This document shows positions 1-13,100 of a stretch of DNA of 64,000 bases, in pieces. The notes beneath the pieces are model-generated. The model was given only the letters and a program-made list of their open reading frames with translations, was not told the DNA's origin and ran no database searches. Both the position numbers and the translations under genes were made by a program. Each line of letters opens with the position of its first letter. The first letter of the stretch is position 1. Source of the DNA: Gongronella butleri (taxonomy: Eukaryota > Mucoromycota > Mucoromycetes > Mucorales > Cunninghamellaceae); contig JAIWZP010000001.1 in NCBI GenBank assembly GCA_025201375.1, positions 1,350,501-1,414,500 of the forward strand. The letters run 5' to 3'.

Positions 1-858
1 GCCAATGGCGGCGCTGGACCCATGTCGGGCGGCAAGGGCGAGACCTTTGCCGTCGACACGAGCAATATTCTCTTCATCCTTAGTGGCGCCTTTGTTGGTC
101 TTGAAAAGATCGTCAATGACCGCATGGCCAAAGGGGTAAAAAAAAAAAAAAGGGAAAAAGTTGACGAATATTGATTTTTTTTTGATGTTCAAATAGTCTA
201 TTGGCTTTGGTGCGATTGTGCGTACGCAAAATGAGGACGACCAGGTGCTAGGCGAGGATGGCAAGACGCTCGTCGCACCCCTGGACATGGTCGAACCCGC
301 CGATTTGATCCAATTCGGCCTGATTCCCGAATTCGTCGGCCGGCTGCCCGTCGTCACCAACGTCAACAGCCTGACAAAGCAAGACCTCGTCCGCGTTCTG
401 ACCGAGCCAAGAAACTCGCTGCTCAAGCAATACGAGGGCCTGTTCAAGCTCAACGAGGTATAAAATTGGAAAGAGAGAGAGAGAGAGAGAGAGAGATCTG
501 TGCGATGACAATGTTCTGACTTTATCCCTTGTTAATCCTGAAAAAGGTCGACCTCCGCTTCAGCCAGAGTGCGCTGGAGAAGGTTGCGGAAATTGCGCTT
601 GCGAAAAAGACAGGCGCGCGCGGCTTGCGTCGAATTTTGGAAAATGTGCTGTTGGACCCGATGTTTGACACGCCCGGCAGCAACATCAAGCAGGTGATTG
701 TCGACACGGACGTCGTGGCCAGCAAGAAGCCCGCCGTGTACCTGCACGAGGGTCAGGAAGACTATGGCGACAAGATCATTGCCCAGGACGATGGCATTGT
801 CGCCGCCGTCACCACCACGCCCATGCCCTCCGCGGTCCATCACGCAAATCATGCGTAA
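1..858 (+). CDS. clpX: Mitochondrial ClpX-type AAA+ unfoldase, C-terminal part
   Basis: The gene enters from the left edge, so its start is missing. Exons read as 1-135, 197-457 and 547-858, stopping at TAA. The protein carries the second half of the AAA+ module: a sensor-1-like stretch ([13 protein letters not shown]), the ClpX signature [10 protein letters not shown], and the sensor-2 motif [10 protein letters not shown]. The tail ends near the expected C-terminus. ClpX hexamers unfold substrates with ATP, either feeding ClpP or acting alone as Mcx1 does in yeast mitochondria; the mitochondrial location here is inferred from the eukaryotic setting. Intron 1 has A14 just after the donor and T9 before the acceptor. 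Intron 2 holds a (GA)n run at about 472-495. The family call is near certain; the presence of a partner ClpP cannot be judged. Confidence 0.93.
472..495 (+). repeat. (GA)n microsatellite in a clpX intron
   Basis: About twelve GA units immediately after the donor side of intron 2 of clpX. Not coding. Confidence 0.85.
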
Positions 859-2594
859 ACAGCCTTTTTTTTTTCTCGCTCGTGTTTTTTTTATACCCTT
901 TTTGCTTTTTTTATTGTTCTTGAAATCAATCACTCTCTGATGCTTTAAATCTTCTCTTTTGTCCCCTCCCCTCGTTCCTTCACCTTCTTGTTGTTTGTAT
1001 TTGCATGTGCCCGCTCAACGGATAAAGAAAAATACCAAATGTGTTGCTTTTTTTTTTTTAAAAAAAAAAAACGCAAATGCCCCCCTTTTTTTAAAAAAAG
1101 AGAAAAACGACGCGTCTTTTCGAGATGTGCACTTGGCATGTTAACGAGGCCTGCGAGTATGCTGTGCACTCTTTGCCGAAAGAGACTCATGGGATGATGG
1201 CAAAGAGCGCGCTTATTGAATCCAGAAGTAGAAGTGGGATTTTGCCCCAATTTACCTGCAAAGTCCATTTTACGCAAATAAATGGATGCCCATACGACGC
1301 CGTGTGGATGACGTCGTCGTATTATGCCTCCCCTGGTTCAAACCTGGGACCATGGAGACAAGGCACTCCAGGGGCAATGCTGTGAAAATGCATTTTGAGC
1401 AAAAAAAGGCTAATGGCGAAGCGTCAAAAAGGGCACAAACGCAGCCCGCCACGTTGCGCATCAAAGAACGCAAGGAAATCTCGACTGGGACGCCGCTATT
1501 TTCACTTTCAGTCGTTATTTGCGCACGCAACACCAAAATCATTATTTTATCATGGCGAGCCGTCAAAACCCAAATGCAAAAAATGGGTCTCTGGAATTCC
1601 ACCAATACTGTGCACAAGATGAATCGCATGGAGAAACCACGGAAAACGCCAAAAAGCAGGGTGGTCCATTGGCTCATTGCCGAGCAATGCGCGATTATCG
1701 TCAAAACTTTGCACGCGAATCTCGCCGGAAAAACGTGCTCATAGATCTCGGCTGACGCGTCCATTGACAAAAGGGAGACCAGGAGCAAATATTTGATTGG
1801 GGACAGGCGCGTGTAACACGTCGACTGACGCGGGTTTTCACGCGTCGAAAATTATAGATGATTTTCAAACCGTGTCAAATATGCCAAAAGATTCCTTTTT
1901 TCATTGATCACCCATGCCCACGTACGCTACGATCCATGCTCTTTTTGATGGTGCAAGTTTCTCGGAGATACAGACACTTTTCGTCGACATGACCTTGGCC
2001 TGAAAATAAAACCTAAAACACATTTTGCGCGGAAACCAGTCAATGGACCTCTGCTTTTTATTGCATTTCTATCGGTAACAGATGCGCTCTTACCCTATAC
2101 TTGAATGGCATGGCGATCTGACGACTTGAATTTCACGGATTTGCAATCCTCGATTGCACCCCTTGGAAAAATCGCCATTTTCGAAAATCGTCATAGCGCG
2201 TCATCTAGTGGACGCAATGCCGCGGGAGTGGGCTCATTTGAACGAGAAACGTCTAAATAACATCTTCAATCATGCGAATTCCCATTGTACATTGTCATTC
2301 ATTAACAAACGGTCAAAATAGAGGAAAACTCAACCATTTGGACCCGCTAGGTCCTCTCCTTCTCTTTTTCTTGCTCAGCAGGCCGACGTCCAGATGATCC
2401 AATTCCATCCCGGTCTCCACGTGTCTTTAAATGGTCCATTTCAGTCATTTGTTTCCGTCTTTTTTTCACATTTATCTGTGGCCTTTATAAAATTGGGCAA
2501 GACAAGCAATAAATAAATAAAAAAAAAATAGATATATGATACAGGAGGGAGGGGGGAAATACAGCAGAGAAAAAAGGGGGAGCCAATAAATAAA
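859..2594. other. Convergent intergenic region with a dispersed repeat
   Basis: This lies between the 3' ends of clpX and the dioxygenase gene. Up to about 1150 it is mostly A and T homopolymers, as expected of 3' UTR sequence. From about 1380 onward it is repeat-like, with only short open frames on both strands and none recognisable. The end near 2460-2590 is A/T-rich and probably belongs to the 3' UTR of the minus-strand gene. Confidence 0.7.
1540..2280 (+). repeat. Repeat family A, copy 1
   Basis: The segment aligns by eye, in the same order, with 41390-42115 (+), 27440-28200 (+) and the reverse complement of 62100-62790. Shared landmarks are ATGGAGAAACCACGGAAAA near 1630, CGAGCAATG near 1681, TTCGTCGACATGACCTTG near 1981 and CTCATTTGAACGAGAA near 2234. 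Copies differ by many substitutions and small gaps, so the family is old. No intact reading frame is shared by all copies, and the termini were not resolved. Confidence 0.8.
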
Positions 2595-4918
2595 TTATCG
2601 GCGCCACAGCATGTCTGACCAGGATTTCTTTGGCGGCATATCCTGTGCCAATGGCGACGATGGCGCGGCGTCTGTGCCTGGGTGTTGCAAGTGGATCTTC
2701 ATTTCTGCGGTCTCGTCGCGGGACTGTTTGAGGAAGGGCATGACATTGGTGCCGCCTGTGCCGCGCACGACCTTTGATTTGGGATCAACGTGCTTGGCAA
2801 GGCCCAATTGCGGGAAGAATTGCGTGACCTTGGACGATGGCGAGCCTGCGTGGATGCCGGGATTTGTCTCGAGGGCGGTTTGTGGGTACAGGATGTTGTG
2901 TTTGGCGGCGGACGAGCCCTCGGTGATGGTGGTGGTGGTGGAATTGGCCGAGGACGATGGCGACATGGGCACGGGCACGGGGGGCGTGCCATTGGTGGTT
3001 GCTGTGGTGGTCTTTTCAGCAGGATGGCCGTTGGTGGTGGGCTTTTCCATGGCAAAGCCGCCGTGGGCAATGTTGGGACCCTTGCGCGCTTGGTTAACAA
3101 TATACAGACTGACGATTTGCACGTGTTTGTCACGGAATAACTTGAGCTGGTGCAGACAGCCATTGTAGGCATCAATGATGGCGCGTTCCTGGTCGGTCAG
3201 CGTGTTGTTGTAGAATTTGCTCTCGAGGTGCAACATGAACGGGCGAATGTTGGCCGCCGACTCGAGATCCTCGAGGAACGCGCGGTGGGGCGCAGGCATG
3301 TACTTTCGCATGGCGCGCAAGAACGCGTTGCGGTTCGTGCGCTTGTAAGGAGCACGCGTGGGCGTCGCCGTGCCGGACGAAGCGGGCGACCCGCGCAATT
3401 CGTCGACGGGGCGCATCGAAGGCAAGTGGCGGTAGCGATCCGCAGGGTCCACGGACAAGTCAAGCGAATTCGACGGTTTCTCGCCAACCGGGTGGTGCTC
3501 CACACCAAACGCCACGTCAAAGCACGCAATCAAGCTGGATTGAGCGGCACTGCCACCGGCGTAACGGCGGTATTGGCGCAAAAGACGTTCTTCTTCGGAT
3601 AAATGGCTAACATCCGCGTACTCGTCGGTTTCCGCGCTCCAAAACGAGTCGACGCCTTCGTAAATCACACCAAGTGGCAGTCCAGCTTCGGCCATGTTCT
3701 CCCAACCCGCAAGGTACGGCCGGATCTTCCAATAAAACACGTACGGATCGCATTTCTCAAACATGCGGTGCAGCACGGCATTGATCTTCTCGAGGCTATC
3801 GCGCACCACACTAAGGTCTTCGGCCACCGCCGCCAAATCATTGTCGCGCACGTGGTCAATGCACGCCAGCAAGCGCGCAGGGCATTGCCCGCCTGCGCTC
3901 TCAATGGCCGTCGTAATCAGATAAAACCACGACTCGTCCAGCGAACCCGAGTACGTTGCAAATGTCGTCAAATTGCTAAAAACAAGGAGAGGGAGGGAAG
4001 GCGGCCGATGAGATAAAACACGGAACGGCGCGTAAAGAACTCTATTTTGTTTTTTTCCACGCTCCCCCCCTCGTCTTTTTTTTTTTTCCGCGTCCCTCGT
4101 GGCCCTTTCCGTGCTTGGGCACACCCTTGGCGCGTCCCATGACACGGTGGAGGGGCGCCCAGTGGCGGGGGCGGATCATTTTTCAAAGCGGCCTCTTTTT
4201 TTTTTTTTTTGTTCTTTACCTGAGATCGACGGGTCCCTCAGGGTCCAAGAGGCGGTAATTCCACAAGATGACGGCAGCATGGCACACCACAGGACACAGG
4301 CCAAGGTCATCAGCAATGGCGGACCATGGCACAGCAATGTTTGCCGGCAGGGTCTAGGAAAAAAAGACGAAAAAAAATGACAGTACCGTGAGAAAAAAGG
4401 TGGCCATGCGACCCTCACTTATTCTTTTTCTGCGCTTCCATTGCATCTCGCTGCGTCACACAAAAAGCTGATGTTTGGCAAGACCCAAAAAAAAAAAAAA
4501 GGTTACCTCAGAGGCCACTTCGTGTTTGCCCCACACATAGCTATGCGCAAGCATGCACAGAATCAAGAACGCACGGCGTGATTCTTGGATCGTCTTTAGC
4601 TTGCGATGGTCCAGCAAGGGCATCTACAATTGGAAAAAAAAGGGGAGGGGGAAAGCGTCAGTAAGAAATGAACACTTCATAGGATGGATTGGGAAAAAGA
4701 GGCGGGCATCACATTAGGCTGGGCAAAAATGCCCCTAGTGAGTTTGTTGTTACCTTGTGTATCCTGGCTCGTAGCTTGCCGGCCAGCAACAAGCCATTGA
4801 AATCATCCATCATGGTCTCCCATGGCTCGAAATAAGGATCGGTGAGCCTGCGCAAGGGTGGCTCGGGGGGTAAAAACCCAGTGACAGGCGAGATATCATA
4901 GTCTTCCAAGGGCTGCAT
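2595..4918 (-). CDS. IDO: Indoleamine 2,3-dioxygenase (heme tryptophan dioxygenase)
   Basis: Four exons, 4918-4754, 4623-4507, 4353-4220 and 3975-2595, join in frame to about 598 residues. IDO opens the indole ring of tryptophan with heme and O2 to give N-formylkynurenine, the first step of the kynurenine and NAD route. The N-terminus has the family run DPVTGFLPP-like (here SPVTGFLPPEPPLRRL), then YVWGKH, LPANIAVPW, YAGGSAAQSS, and MRKYMPAPHR. The proximal heme ligand fits His423 in FRDKHVQIV, and the C-terminal signature GTGGTN is present before MPFLK. A Pro/Thr/Ser-rich insert of about 60 residues separates the helix with His423 from the GTGGT loop; such inserts occur in fungal IDOs. The start is the first ATG and gives a full family N-terminus. 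Confidence 0.95.
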
Positions 4919-5917
4919 GGTCCACGTAATTTGTAATCAAGGAAGAGAAGGAGAAAAGAAAAAAGGGGGACGGAGGGTAAAGACAAAGCCGAGAAATGAC
5001 AAAACAAGAGAAAGAGTGGAAAAGGAAAGAGGAGAGATCATCTCATTTTTTTTTCAATGCCTCATCCGGAGTATCAAACCGCTGGCAAGTCAAAGAGGGC
5101 GAGCGACTGGGCCACACCTTTTTCCTTTGACATCATCACAAATGGCGGCAAAACGAGAGGTCACGCCCACTATTTTTTCGTTTTTTTTTTTTTTGCCCTG
5201 CGCCTGGTCGTGTGCATTGCCCTTCTTGGAAAAAAAAAAAGGTTTGCATCCTGGACCAAAGGAAACAAACAAGCCAGGTTTGATTATCATCTAGCCTTGT
5301 CATTGGCCGTGCATTGACACACCATTGGCCCTCCTTGTCGGATCGATCACTCGCATGTCTCCCCAGGGCGGCCAATCGGATTTAAAACAGCGGGCTATCA
5401 AATGGCGCCATGTGCTTCTGCTTCTCTTCTCTCCATCTCTGGGCGCACCGCCTGAAGCCCTTGCTTTTTTTTTTTTCCTTGTTGCAGCATCTTTCCCCGC
5501 ATGCATCAAGCCGGTGCATGCGTAAAAAAAAAGACAAGACAATGAAAAAGAATGCACGAGAGATCCAATGGGGTCAAAAAGAGAGGAAAAAACGAGAGAA
5601 AGAGAAAAAAAAAACGCCGGATGCGGCAAAATGGATCGCCGTTCACGCTTGTTCTGTCATGTCCTCCGGTACCAGGATACACAAAAGAAACACGCGCGCG
5701 CGTTTGCGGCACCCAGTCAAAAGCATGAAAAAGCCACGTCATGATGAGAAATAATAACATAAAAAAAAGGGCCGAGCCTTTGGAATAAGGCCGCAGCAGA
5801 ACTCATTTGTCCAATGGCAATGGGCCGAGTCCCTTGTGGACCAGGATCAGCATTTGTCATCCTTCAGGCGAGCACGGGACAAGGGGTGGAGGGGATGGAG
5901 GAGAACCAGGTGTGTGT
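4919..5917. other. Intergenic, IDO upstream region and EPG5-like 3' flank
   Basis: About 1 kb between two minus-strand genes. It contains many A and T runs of 8-12 bases and a G+A-rich stretch just upstream of the IDO start (4935-5040). Open frames here are short, homopolymer-driven and unlike any family I know. I see no RNA gene or repeat shared with the rest of the window. Confidence 0.6.
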
Positions 5918-8900
5918 TTATTGCTTTTTCTGCGGCATCGGCGGATGATCTAGTAATTGAAGCAGCTGGGCAAGATCCCAGACGGTCCATGTAGTGTCGA
6001 GCAGCGTGCGACGCGCCCATGCGAGCCATTGCTTGGATGCGCCCGTGCCAGCGACGCGCTTCTTGAATTCGTCCGCGCACGCGGGCCATTTTGCGTGTGT
6101 TGCGGTGTAAGGCGGGATGGTAAGAGCCGCGAGGCGCGAAGACAGGTAAATGTCGATCAGCGTTGTCCATCGGAGCCAGTGGACGCGTGCGTGGAGGGCC
6201 AATGGCTGGGTGTGGTGGTCCAAAGGTGGATCCAATGACCAACGATGACACGTCCGCGCCAGCGCAACAAGCCCTGCTTTCCATTGTGCCAGCACTTTTT
6301 CATCGTCCTTGTTGCCATCTTGCAAGGCAAGGCAGCTCGCGTAGAATTGCACGAGCAACCACAATTTGTGCGTATTTGCTGCATCTGGTTGCAACATGGA
6401 CATCATGGCCACCGCCTCCTCAGCCACCGCTACTACCACCTCCTCTTTGGAAAAAGCCTGCTGCTGCTTGACACGGCAAAACAGCGTCATCGATAATAAG
6501 CACGACGCGTCTAAACACACGTGCAGCCAAGCGTCCAAGTTGGGGAGCGCCATTTCAAACACCGCAGGCACCGTGTCGCGCCACAATTGCACGTCCATCG
6601 ATGGCCCATGGTTCGGTTTGTCGTTTTCTGCCGGAATCACAAGTAATTGATCGAGGCAGCTCTCCAGGATTTGGACACGCCGGTCATTTGGCGCAGAATT
6701 GGTAGAACGGCAACATGAATGTACCATCCAGATTAACGATTGCCGTGTTTTGATGGCTTCCTCGATGGCACGCGTCACTACCGACACGTCCAAACTCCCA
6801 TGCGCGGCCTTGTCCACGAGCGCATCACACCAGTCGCGTACAAATCCATTCTTGTCCACAATCGACCCGTCGGCCTGGCGCACAAGCGGCTGGACAATGT
6901 CGCTTGCGTCAATGAGCGTGTCGTTGATGGTATCGTTGACGTTTTCGTTGTTGTTGGCATGGCGCAGCAGCCAATGCGCCATGGACCACTTGATCTCGTC
7001 GCTGGGCGCCATCCACGCCAAGGAAAACAGCCATTGTATGCACGTCGTGGCCCAGCACGGCGCGTCATAGTCGATCCCGCGGTCCAACGGCGTTTCCAGT
7101 GTCAGTGGCGCATCATGCATCGTGGATTGTGACGGCCACCATTGATCTGCCACGCGCAGCGCCGCATCAAAGTCATCTGGCCCTGAAATCCATCGTGGCG
7201 CTTGATCCAAAGCAAGAACACGTCGCAACGCGTGCGTGCGCTCCTGCGCGTCCGGCCAGAGCGACGAACTATGAATCAGAAGCAGCAGTGCAAGTGCAAT
7301 CGCGTCGCTACATGTCCCAATGCTGTCCGGTGAAAGCATCAGCAGCGCATCCACAAAAGCAAGATGGACAAGCAGCCGCCCATCATCCTCTTCGTCCTCT
7401 TCTTCTTCATTGTCGTGGTCCTCTTCTTCATTGTCGTCCTTGTCGCTCATTTCGCCATTACGGTCCTCTTTTTCGTCCAATTTGTCAATTTTGTGTCGTG
7501 CACTTTTGGCCAATCGAAGCGATTGCTGATGCAGCAGGGCCAGCGTGTCACGAGGCAGGGGTAAAAATGGCTCTTGCCACGGAAGCCGCTCCAAAAGGGT
7601 ATAATGGCCCGTGATCCACATTACATCCATGCGCTCCATCGCCAAAGTATCGAAATAATACCGTAAAATCGCCTCTTGAAGCGCCGCCGCCGCCTCGTCG
7701 TCCTCTGTCGTCATCAGCAGCTGCTGAAGCAGACACTCAAACAATTGGCAAATCCCGTCCACCGTGTCTGCAGGCGTCAAGGTATCTATTTGTAGAGAAA
7801 TGGGTAAAAAAGAGTAAAAACTGGTCAGAAAATGCCTGTTTTTTTTATCTCCCTCGCATCCCTCCACCTCCACCCCCTTTCCTCCATGGCTCCCTTTTTA
7901 CCTTCCATGGCGGCGTCCGGCAAAGGCTGCCAAAATAGACCAAAACAGTCGCAAATCAGATCAAGGGTCAGGGGCATGCGGTGGTCGAGGCATAAAACGA
8001 CCATGCAGCGCGCGAGGGCCACGCTCGTCGCGCCATACACGTATGCCGCGTGACGTCCGCCGCCGTGCGTCGCCATGTGCTGCCGCATGATGTCCGCAAG
8101 CGTCAATAATGTTTGCTCCGGGTCCGACAGCAAAGGAAACGCGTCCACAGGCGACGTATCCGACGTCAGCCACGCCTCAATCATCAGCACAGGATCCTTG
8201 CCGCACAATGCAGCCGTGTACAGGTCAAGCACGTCGCAAAAGCTCGTTTTTAAAGACGATTCTTGCGCACACGACGATGCAATGGCTTCCAGCAGCAGAT
8301 GAATCACGTATAGATGCTCGCCCTGCGCTGGTGGCTCGTCAAGATCATCGGGGACCAAAAAGGCCGTCATCAGATCCATCATCACTTGCGCATAGACCAT
8401 TGACAGCTGAATTTCATCTTTTTCGTCCTTTTGGTCTCTGTCGCGGTGTCTTTGCCGGATAAAGTCGCAACAGCCGAGGTAGCAGTGCTGCCGCATAGCA
8501 TCGTCGTGGGTATCGGGGCACGCAAGCCAGTCAAACGCGCGCACTAGGTGGCGCAGCGCTGAAGGGTCGATTTTGTCGATTTTTGTGTTTTTTTCGGGAG
8601 ATGGATCAGTGGATCGAAGCATCAGGCGCGTGACATGGTCGAAGCGCGTGGCAAACGCGTCTGGCGCGTGAGCGGCTGTGGTGGTGGGGTCGAATGCCGG
8701 GTAAAGATACGCCATGGCCGCCGGTGTCGCGTCAAACAGCGTCAAAAGCCAATCCATGCACTCTGGGTCGGTCGACAGCAAAGGCGCCGCCATGCCGCTC
8801 GCGCGCAGCAAGAACCCCGCCGCAGGAGGGTACGCGTGCACCGTGTTTTCGAGCCGATCCCACAGATAGGCCAAAGACGACCACGTGAGGGGCACCAACT

Positions 8901-9363
8901 GCTCGTGCACCAGCTGCTCCACCTTGGTCAGCCCAAGCAGGCTCTGTGTGCACACACGCGGGTCCACGTGCGTGGAAAACGACGCCAGAATCGCCTCGTG
9001 CGCTTGCTTCGCCTGCCGCTGCACTTGCAAATCATCGTCGTCGCTTTCCATTTCTTGTGTTGTCAGCGTGAGCGATGCCGCTTGCTTGCACCCCTTGTTC
9101 TTTTCGCAACGCACCTCCACCGTCGACAATGGTACTGTCTTCACCGAATGGCACTCGCCCAGCAAAGCCGCATAGTCACGACACATTCGGCTCTGGTCGT
9201 CCAGCAACCCTCGAAACAGCCCCGCATGATGGTGCATCGTCGTCACTAGCGAATGGAACAGCACATCAGGCGTCGACACCCGCAGGTCGTCCGCAGGCAG
9301 CCGCTGGATGGGGCGCACAAGGCGCAGCGCAGGAGGCGCGTGGCGGCTGGACGTGGCTGACAT
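5918..9363 (-). CDS. EPG5-like protein, C-terminal half
   Basis: Two exons, 9363-7902 and 7785-5918, join (phase 1) into about 1109 residues ending at TAA. The chain is helical and Leu-rich with few motifs, as in large alpha-solenoid scaffolds. Read after the upstream half (10126-14219), the total is about 2470 residues, close to the roughly 2580 of human EPG5, and the order of features (a DYAALL segment followed by a Cys-containing beta-like stretch and a long helical tail) fits my memory of that family. EPG5 tethers autophagosomes to late endosomes and lysosomes. An acidic stretch of about 35 residues near 7370-7480 is low complexity. Start is uncertain: ATG at 9363 is the first in frame, but a small upstream exon near 9470-9520 is possible. 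No search was run; an unrelated solenoid protein remains possible. Confidence 0.55.
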
Positions 9364-10125
9364 GGCCGAGCAAAATGCATAAGATAGAGAAAAAAAATAG
9401 TAGCAAAGAAGAAGAGCGAAAAAAAAAAGAGTGAGCTACCTGGCGGGGTTTTGACCTTTTACCGCCTTCGCTGCGCGAATATTTCAGGCACGCATCCCGC
9501 TTTCCGGCCATCCCTGATTAGCTCGGCATCCAATCTGAAAGACCTGGTGCACAAAATAAATACGTGCAGCGGCAACAAAAATTCATTCATGCATGAAATG
9601 CAGTGGACTTGAAAATGATAAAAACTGCGATTTGCTCGATAATCACTTGATCGATCATGTTTTTTTTTTTTGTAAAGGCTTGCAGCATTGATGGCAAGTT
9701 TGACACGAAGCAGCTCAAGCAATCTCGGGCAAATTGTAAAAATAGACCAAAAATGACTTTTCATTTTGAGATGGGTGGTCTGTCTTTTGCACTGGGCCAT
9801 GCATACTGTAGTTTATGCCATGACGCATTTTTCATTGGCGGGCAAGTAGGCTGTAAAAAAGTTTCTGGAGGCACAACAGGCGGACAAAGTCTGAAAAACA
9901 CACTCTTTGGTTTTTAAAACGAAAAATGCGTACGTTTTTGTGCAGTGTATGATAGCGCGATGCTTCAGGCATTGAAATGTGTCGATTTCTATCCACTGAG
10001 ATTTAAACAAGGACAAGTCAAACGCATTATTTCTGTGTAAAATCCCAAAAAACGGATGAAAATCGTGCTCTTGTGCATTTTCTCGCTTGATGATGGGTGC
10101 GGTGCAAAATGCCAGTCTCTGTGTT
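9364..10125 (-). repeat. Repeat copy between the two EPG5-like halves
   Basis: The gap of 762 bp between the stop of the upstream half and the first Met of the downstream half holds a segment (about 9700-9950, minus strand) clearly related to 29370-29570 (+). A 46-base core around 9830-9880 differs at about four positions, and both copies still translate through ASRN(F/I)FTAYLPANEKC. The rest of the gap has stops in all frames. Close to 9480-9530 (minus strand) an acceptor-like CTAATCAG is followed by a short open stretch and a GTAAAAG donor, which could be a small exon. Confidence 0.65.
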
Positions 10126-13100
10126 TTATTGCAACTTGTCGCGATCTATCCAGGGGTAGGCATCGAAGCGCGCGAGCAGAGCTTCACGCTGCACGAGGTT
10201 GGTCCAAAGGGTATCGAGTGAGAACCATGGCTGCTGGCGCTCCCAGTTGTCGGTATCTTCATTGTCGGGGACGCGTGACGGCACCAGGCACGCGGCAAGG
10301 CGCGCGGGGCAATAGTGGCTCTCGAGAGCGTCCATGTCTACGTGCTTGTTGGCGGGGGACGGCATGCCGAGCCACAGCCACATGGCGTGGTACATCTCGC
10401 GCAATCGCTCGTGGTAGTCGTAGTTTTCTTGCTGTTGTTGCTCGGGCAATGTGGAGGGCGATGAAGCAGATGCTGATGCGCGCTGGCTCTGATACGTTTG
10501 CAAAGACGCGACGCGGTCGCGGACCTTGGCGACCATCTCTTGCTGGCGTTTCACAAAAAAGGCGGCACCGAGCGCAACACGAGGACATTGCTTGTTGTCG
10601 GTGGTTGATGCGCGACATGCAGTCTCAAAGTACAGGCAGAAGAACAGCTGGAGCAGCAGGGGCAAAGCAGGATGGTCCATGGGCGCGGCAAGGATATGCT
10701 GGGCAAGGCGATAAATGACGAAAAAGTCGATGGGTTTGTTTGTCAAGCGTAAAAATGAGTCGTGGGCGTCCGCGACGTTGTCGCGCGACAACAGATGCTC
10801 GGCCAATTGGCGGCGTAGCGGGGCCTCGATGCGTGTTTCAACGAGTAGCACATAAAATGCAAACCAGAGACGCGATGACTCGACGCCCGGCGTCTTGTAC
10901 AGGTTGTTGGCCGTCAGCGACAACATGGACCACTCGCCATTGAGCAGCGACAGTATGGACGTGGTTTCCGGCAGCATGCCTCGGATGTAACGAAGCACAT
11001 TCCGCGGTGTGGCCGCCGTCGTGGTAGTCATCGTTGCAGACGATGCCGCCGCTGCTGCGGCTGCGGCAGCCAAGGACCCCGACGATGACGACGATGACAT
11101 GGACATGGACTTGGTCATGGCTGGTTGCTGCTGCTGCTGCTGCTGCTGTTGCTGTGATGGATGATGAGGATCATTGATGGGCGATGTAGATGATGATGAA
11201 GAAGAAAGCGCATGCAATCGCGTGGTTTCGCGCGCAAACAGATCCACGACGGCCATGTCGAGGCCGAGAACAAAGGCCAAAAAGCACAGATTGTCCATCA
11301 ATTCGATATATTCCTCCTGCCACATCCAGTCGTCGCGCCGCATAAGAGTAGTAAGCCATGCATTCATGACCAGATGCAAGTAGGAGAAGCCGTCCAGGTG
11401 ACTGACACGATCAATGTACCTCGCGTGCCAAGCGTGTGCGCCAAAGATCAGCGCCATCCCGTTTTGGTGTTTTTGCGGGAAAAAGGCCAGATTTGTCACC
11501 GATTTTGCCGATTTTTCGTTTTTCGCTCCCTTTGTTGTCCCTATCGATGATCCCAGCAATTCGGCTGCAGCAGCGGCACGCAACATGGGGTCCTTTTTGA
11601 GGTGGATGACATGGCGCACGAGGTCGACCATGGCGGTATCGCTCAGAAAAAAATCGTCGCCGTGCAAATAAACAAAGGGCGGGACGCATTGGCTGAGCAA
11701 TTGGATAAAGGCGGTGCCGGGCCCGCGTGTCAAGATGAGCAACAACTTGCGCCAGCCGAAACCCGCGTCAAATCGCAAAAATTGGCGCGATGTCGGCGAC
11801 AGGGACAGGACGACAAAGACGAGCATGGCGGCATGCGATGCGACGGCGTCGTTTGGATGGTTGACATACTCGCGCACAAAGGCGGCGTCGATGCACTTGT
11901 CGACATCCATGGCGCGCGAAGACACGGGACGGTGATAAAGCGCTAATTGTTGAATAATAGTCCATGCCCACGCGACAAACTCTGCGTAGCCCTCCTTGTT
12001 ATTGCCATTGTTGCCGATGGACGCCGAGGACACGCTACCAGAGCTTGAATTGCTGCCGACCTTGGCCATGGGCACTCCGGATGACGATGACGACGACGAC
12101 AATTTTGCCTCTTCTTGCAGGGATGACCACATGGGCTGCGACAGCACGTCCGAGGCGGAGGCGGAGGCAGATGTGGATGCGGATGCGGATGCAGCAGCGG
12201 CTGCGGTGGCGTCGGACTGGAGTAATTGCGAGCGGTAGAGCATGCAAGTATCGAGCAAGATGAAGGCAAGGTCTTCGTGGATCAATGGCGAGAGGAATGG
12301 CGGGCGGATGAGTGTGGCCCATGTATAAGGCGACGAGGATGCGTGGTGTGTGTCGTCCCTGGTGCTTGCCAAAGATGGCAAGACGCCAAAAGGCAAGTGA
12401 TCAATTACATATTGGGCGAATGCAGGCCAAGGTGCGGGATGATCGCCCAGGAATTGGTACAAAAAAACAAGATCGTCCCTGAGCACGTGCCAGCGGTGCA
12501 AAGGGAGGGATCGGAACAAGTACAGAGCCATGGCATCCATATTGGCCGCGTGCGCATGCGTCCATCGCAAAAGGAGCGAAATCACAAATGGATGAGCCTC
12601 GGCCATGATCCCCAGGGCGTCGCGCACGTCCTTGTATGCGGCCGTGGCCTGGAACACAAATGCAAGCTGGAATAATGCGTGTGCAATCAAAGTCACAAGC
12701 GCACATTCGACGGTGGTGTCCACCACGGATGGCGTGTCGGCCCCACTCGCAATGGCAACCGTAATGCTCGTCAGACACCCCACCAAGAACACAGCCTCAT
12801 TTGCATGCGATTGCACCATGTCGGCCAGCGAATCAAGCGCGGGAGGCTGCCGCAATAAATGTTGCCATCGTGTAGGTGGACGGAACGACGCGTCCAAGCA
12901 TAGAAACCGTAGACTCACGTCCCACAACAAGGGGACCGGCATGGAATCAAATGGCAAAGCGTTCAATTGCGACCAAACATCGTGGTCCATGACGGCCATC
13001 AAGGCGGCCACTGTGTCGAGCACCAATGCATGCGTGCGAGAAGCCATGGTCGCGTGTGCTTGCCTCGATTGTAAAAAGACACGCACCACATGGCACAATT

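Noticed and set aside
1325..1375. tRNA B-box-like GGTTCAAACC and a CCCCTGG/CCAGGGG hairpin
   Set aside because: The box misses the final consensus base, no A box lies at tRNA spacing, and the hairpin is too short to mean much.
1286..1788. Overlapping open frames of 150-170 codons on both strands near 1.3-1.8 kb
   Set aside because: They lie in repeat family A, differ in frame between copies and match no protein family I know.
5057..5760. Short frames on both strands in the 5.0-5.8 kb spacer
   Set aside because: All are driven by A/T homopolymers, and none has splice-site partners or recognisable sequence.
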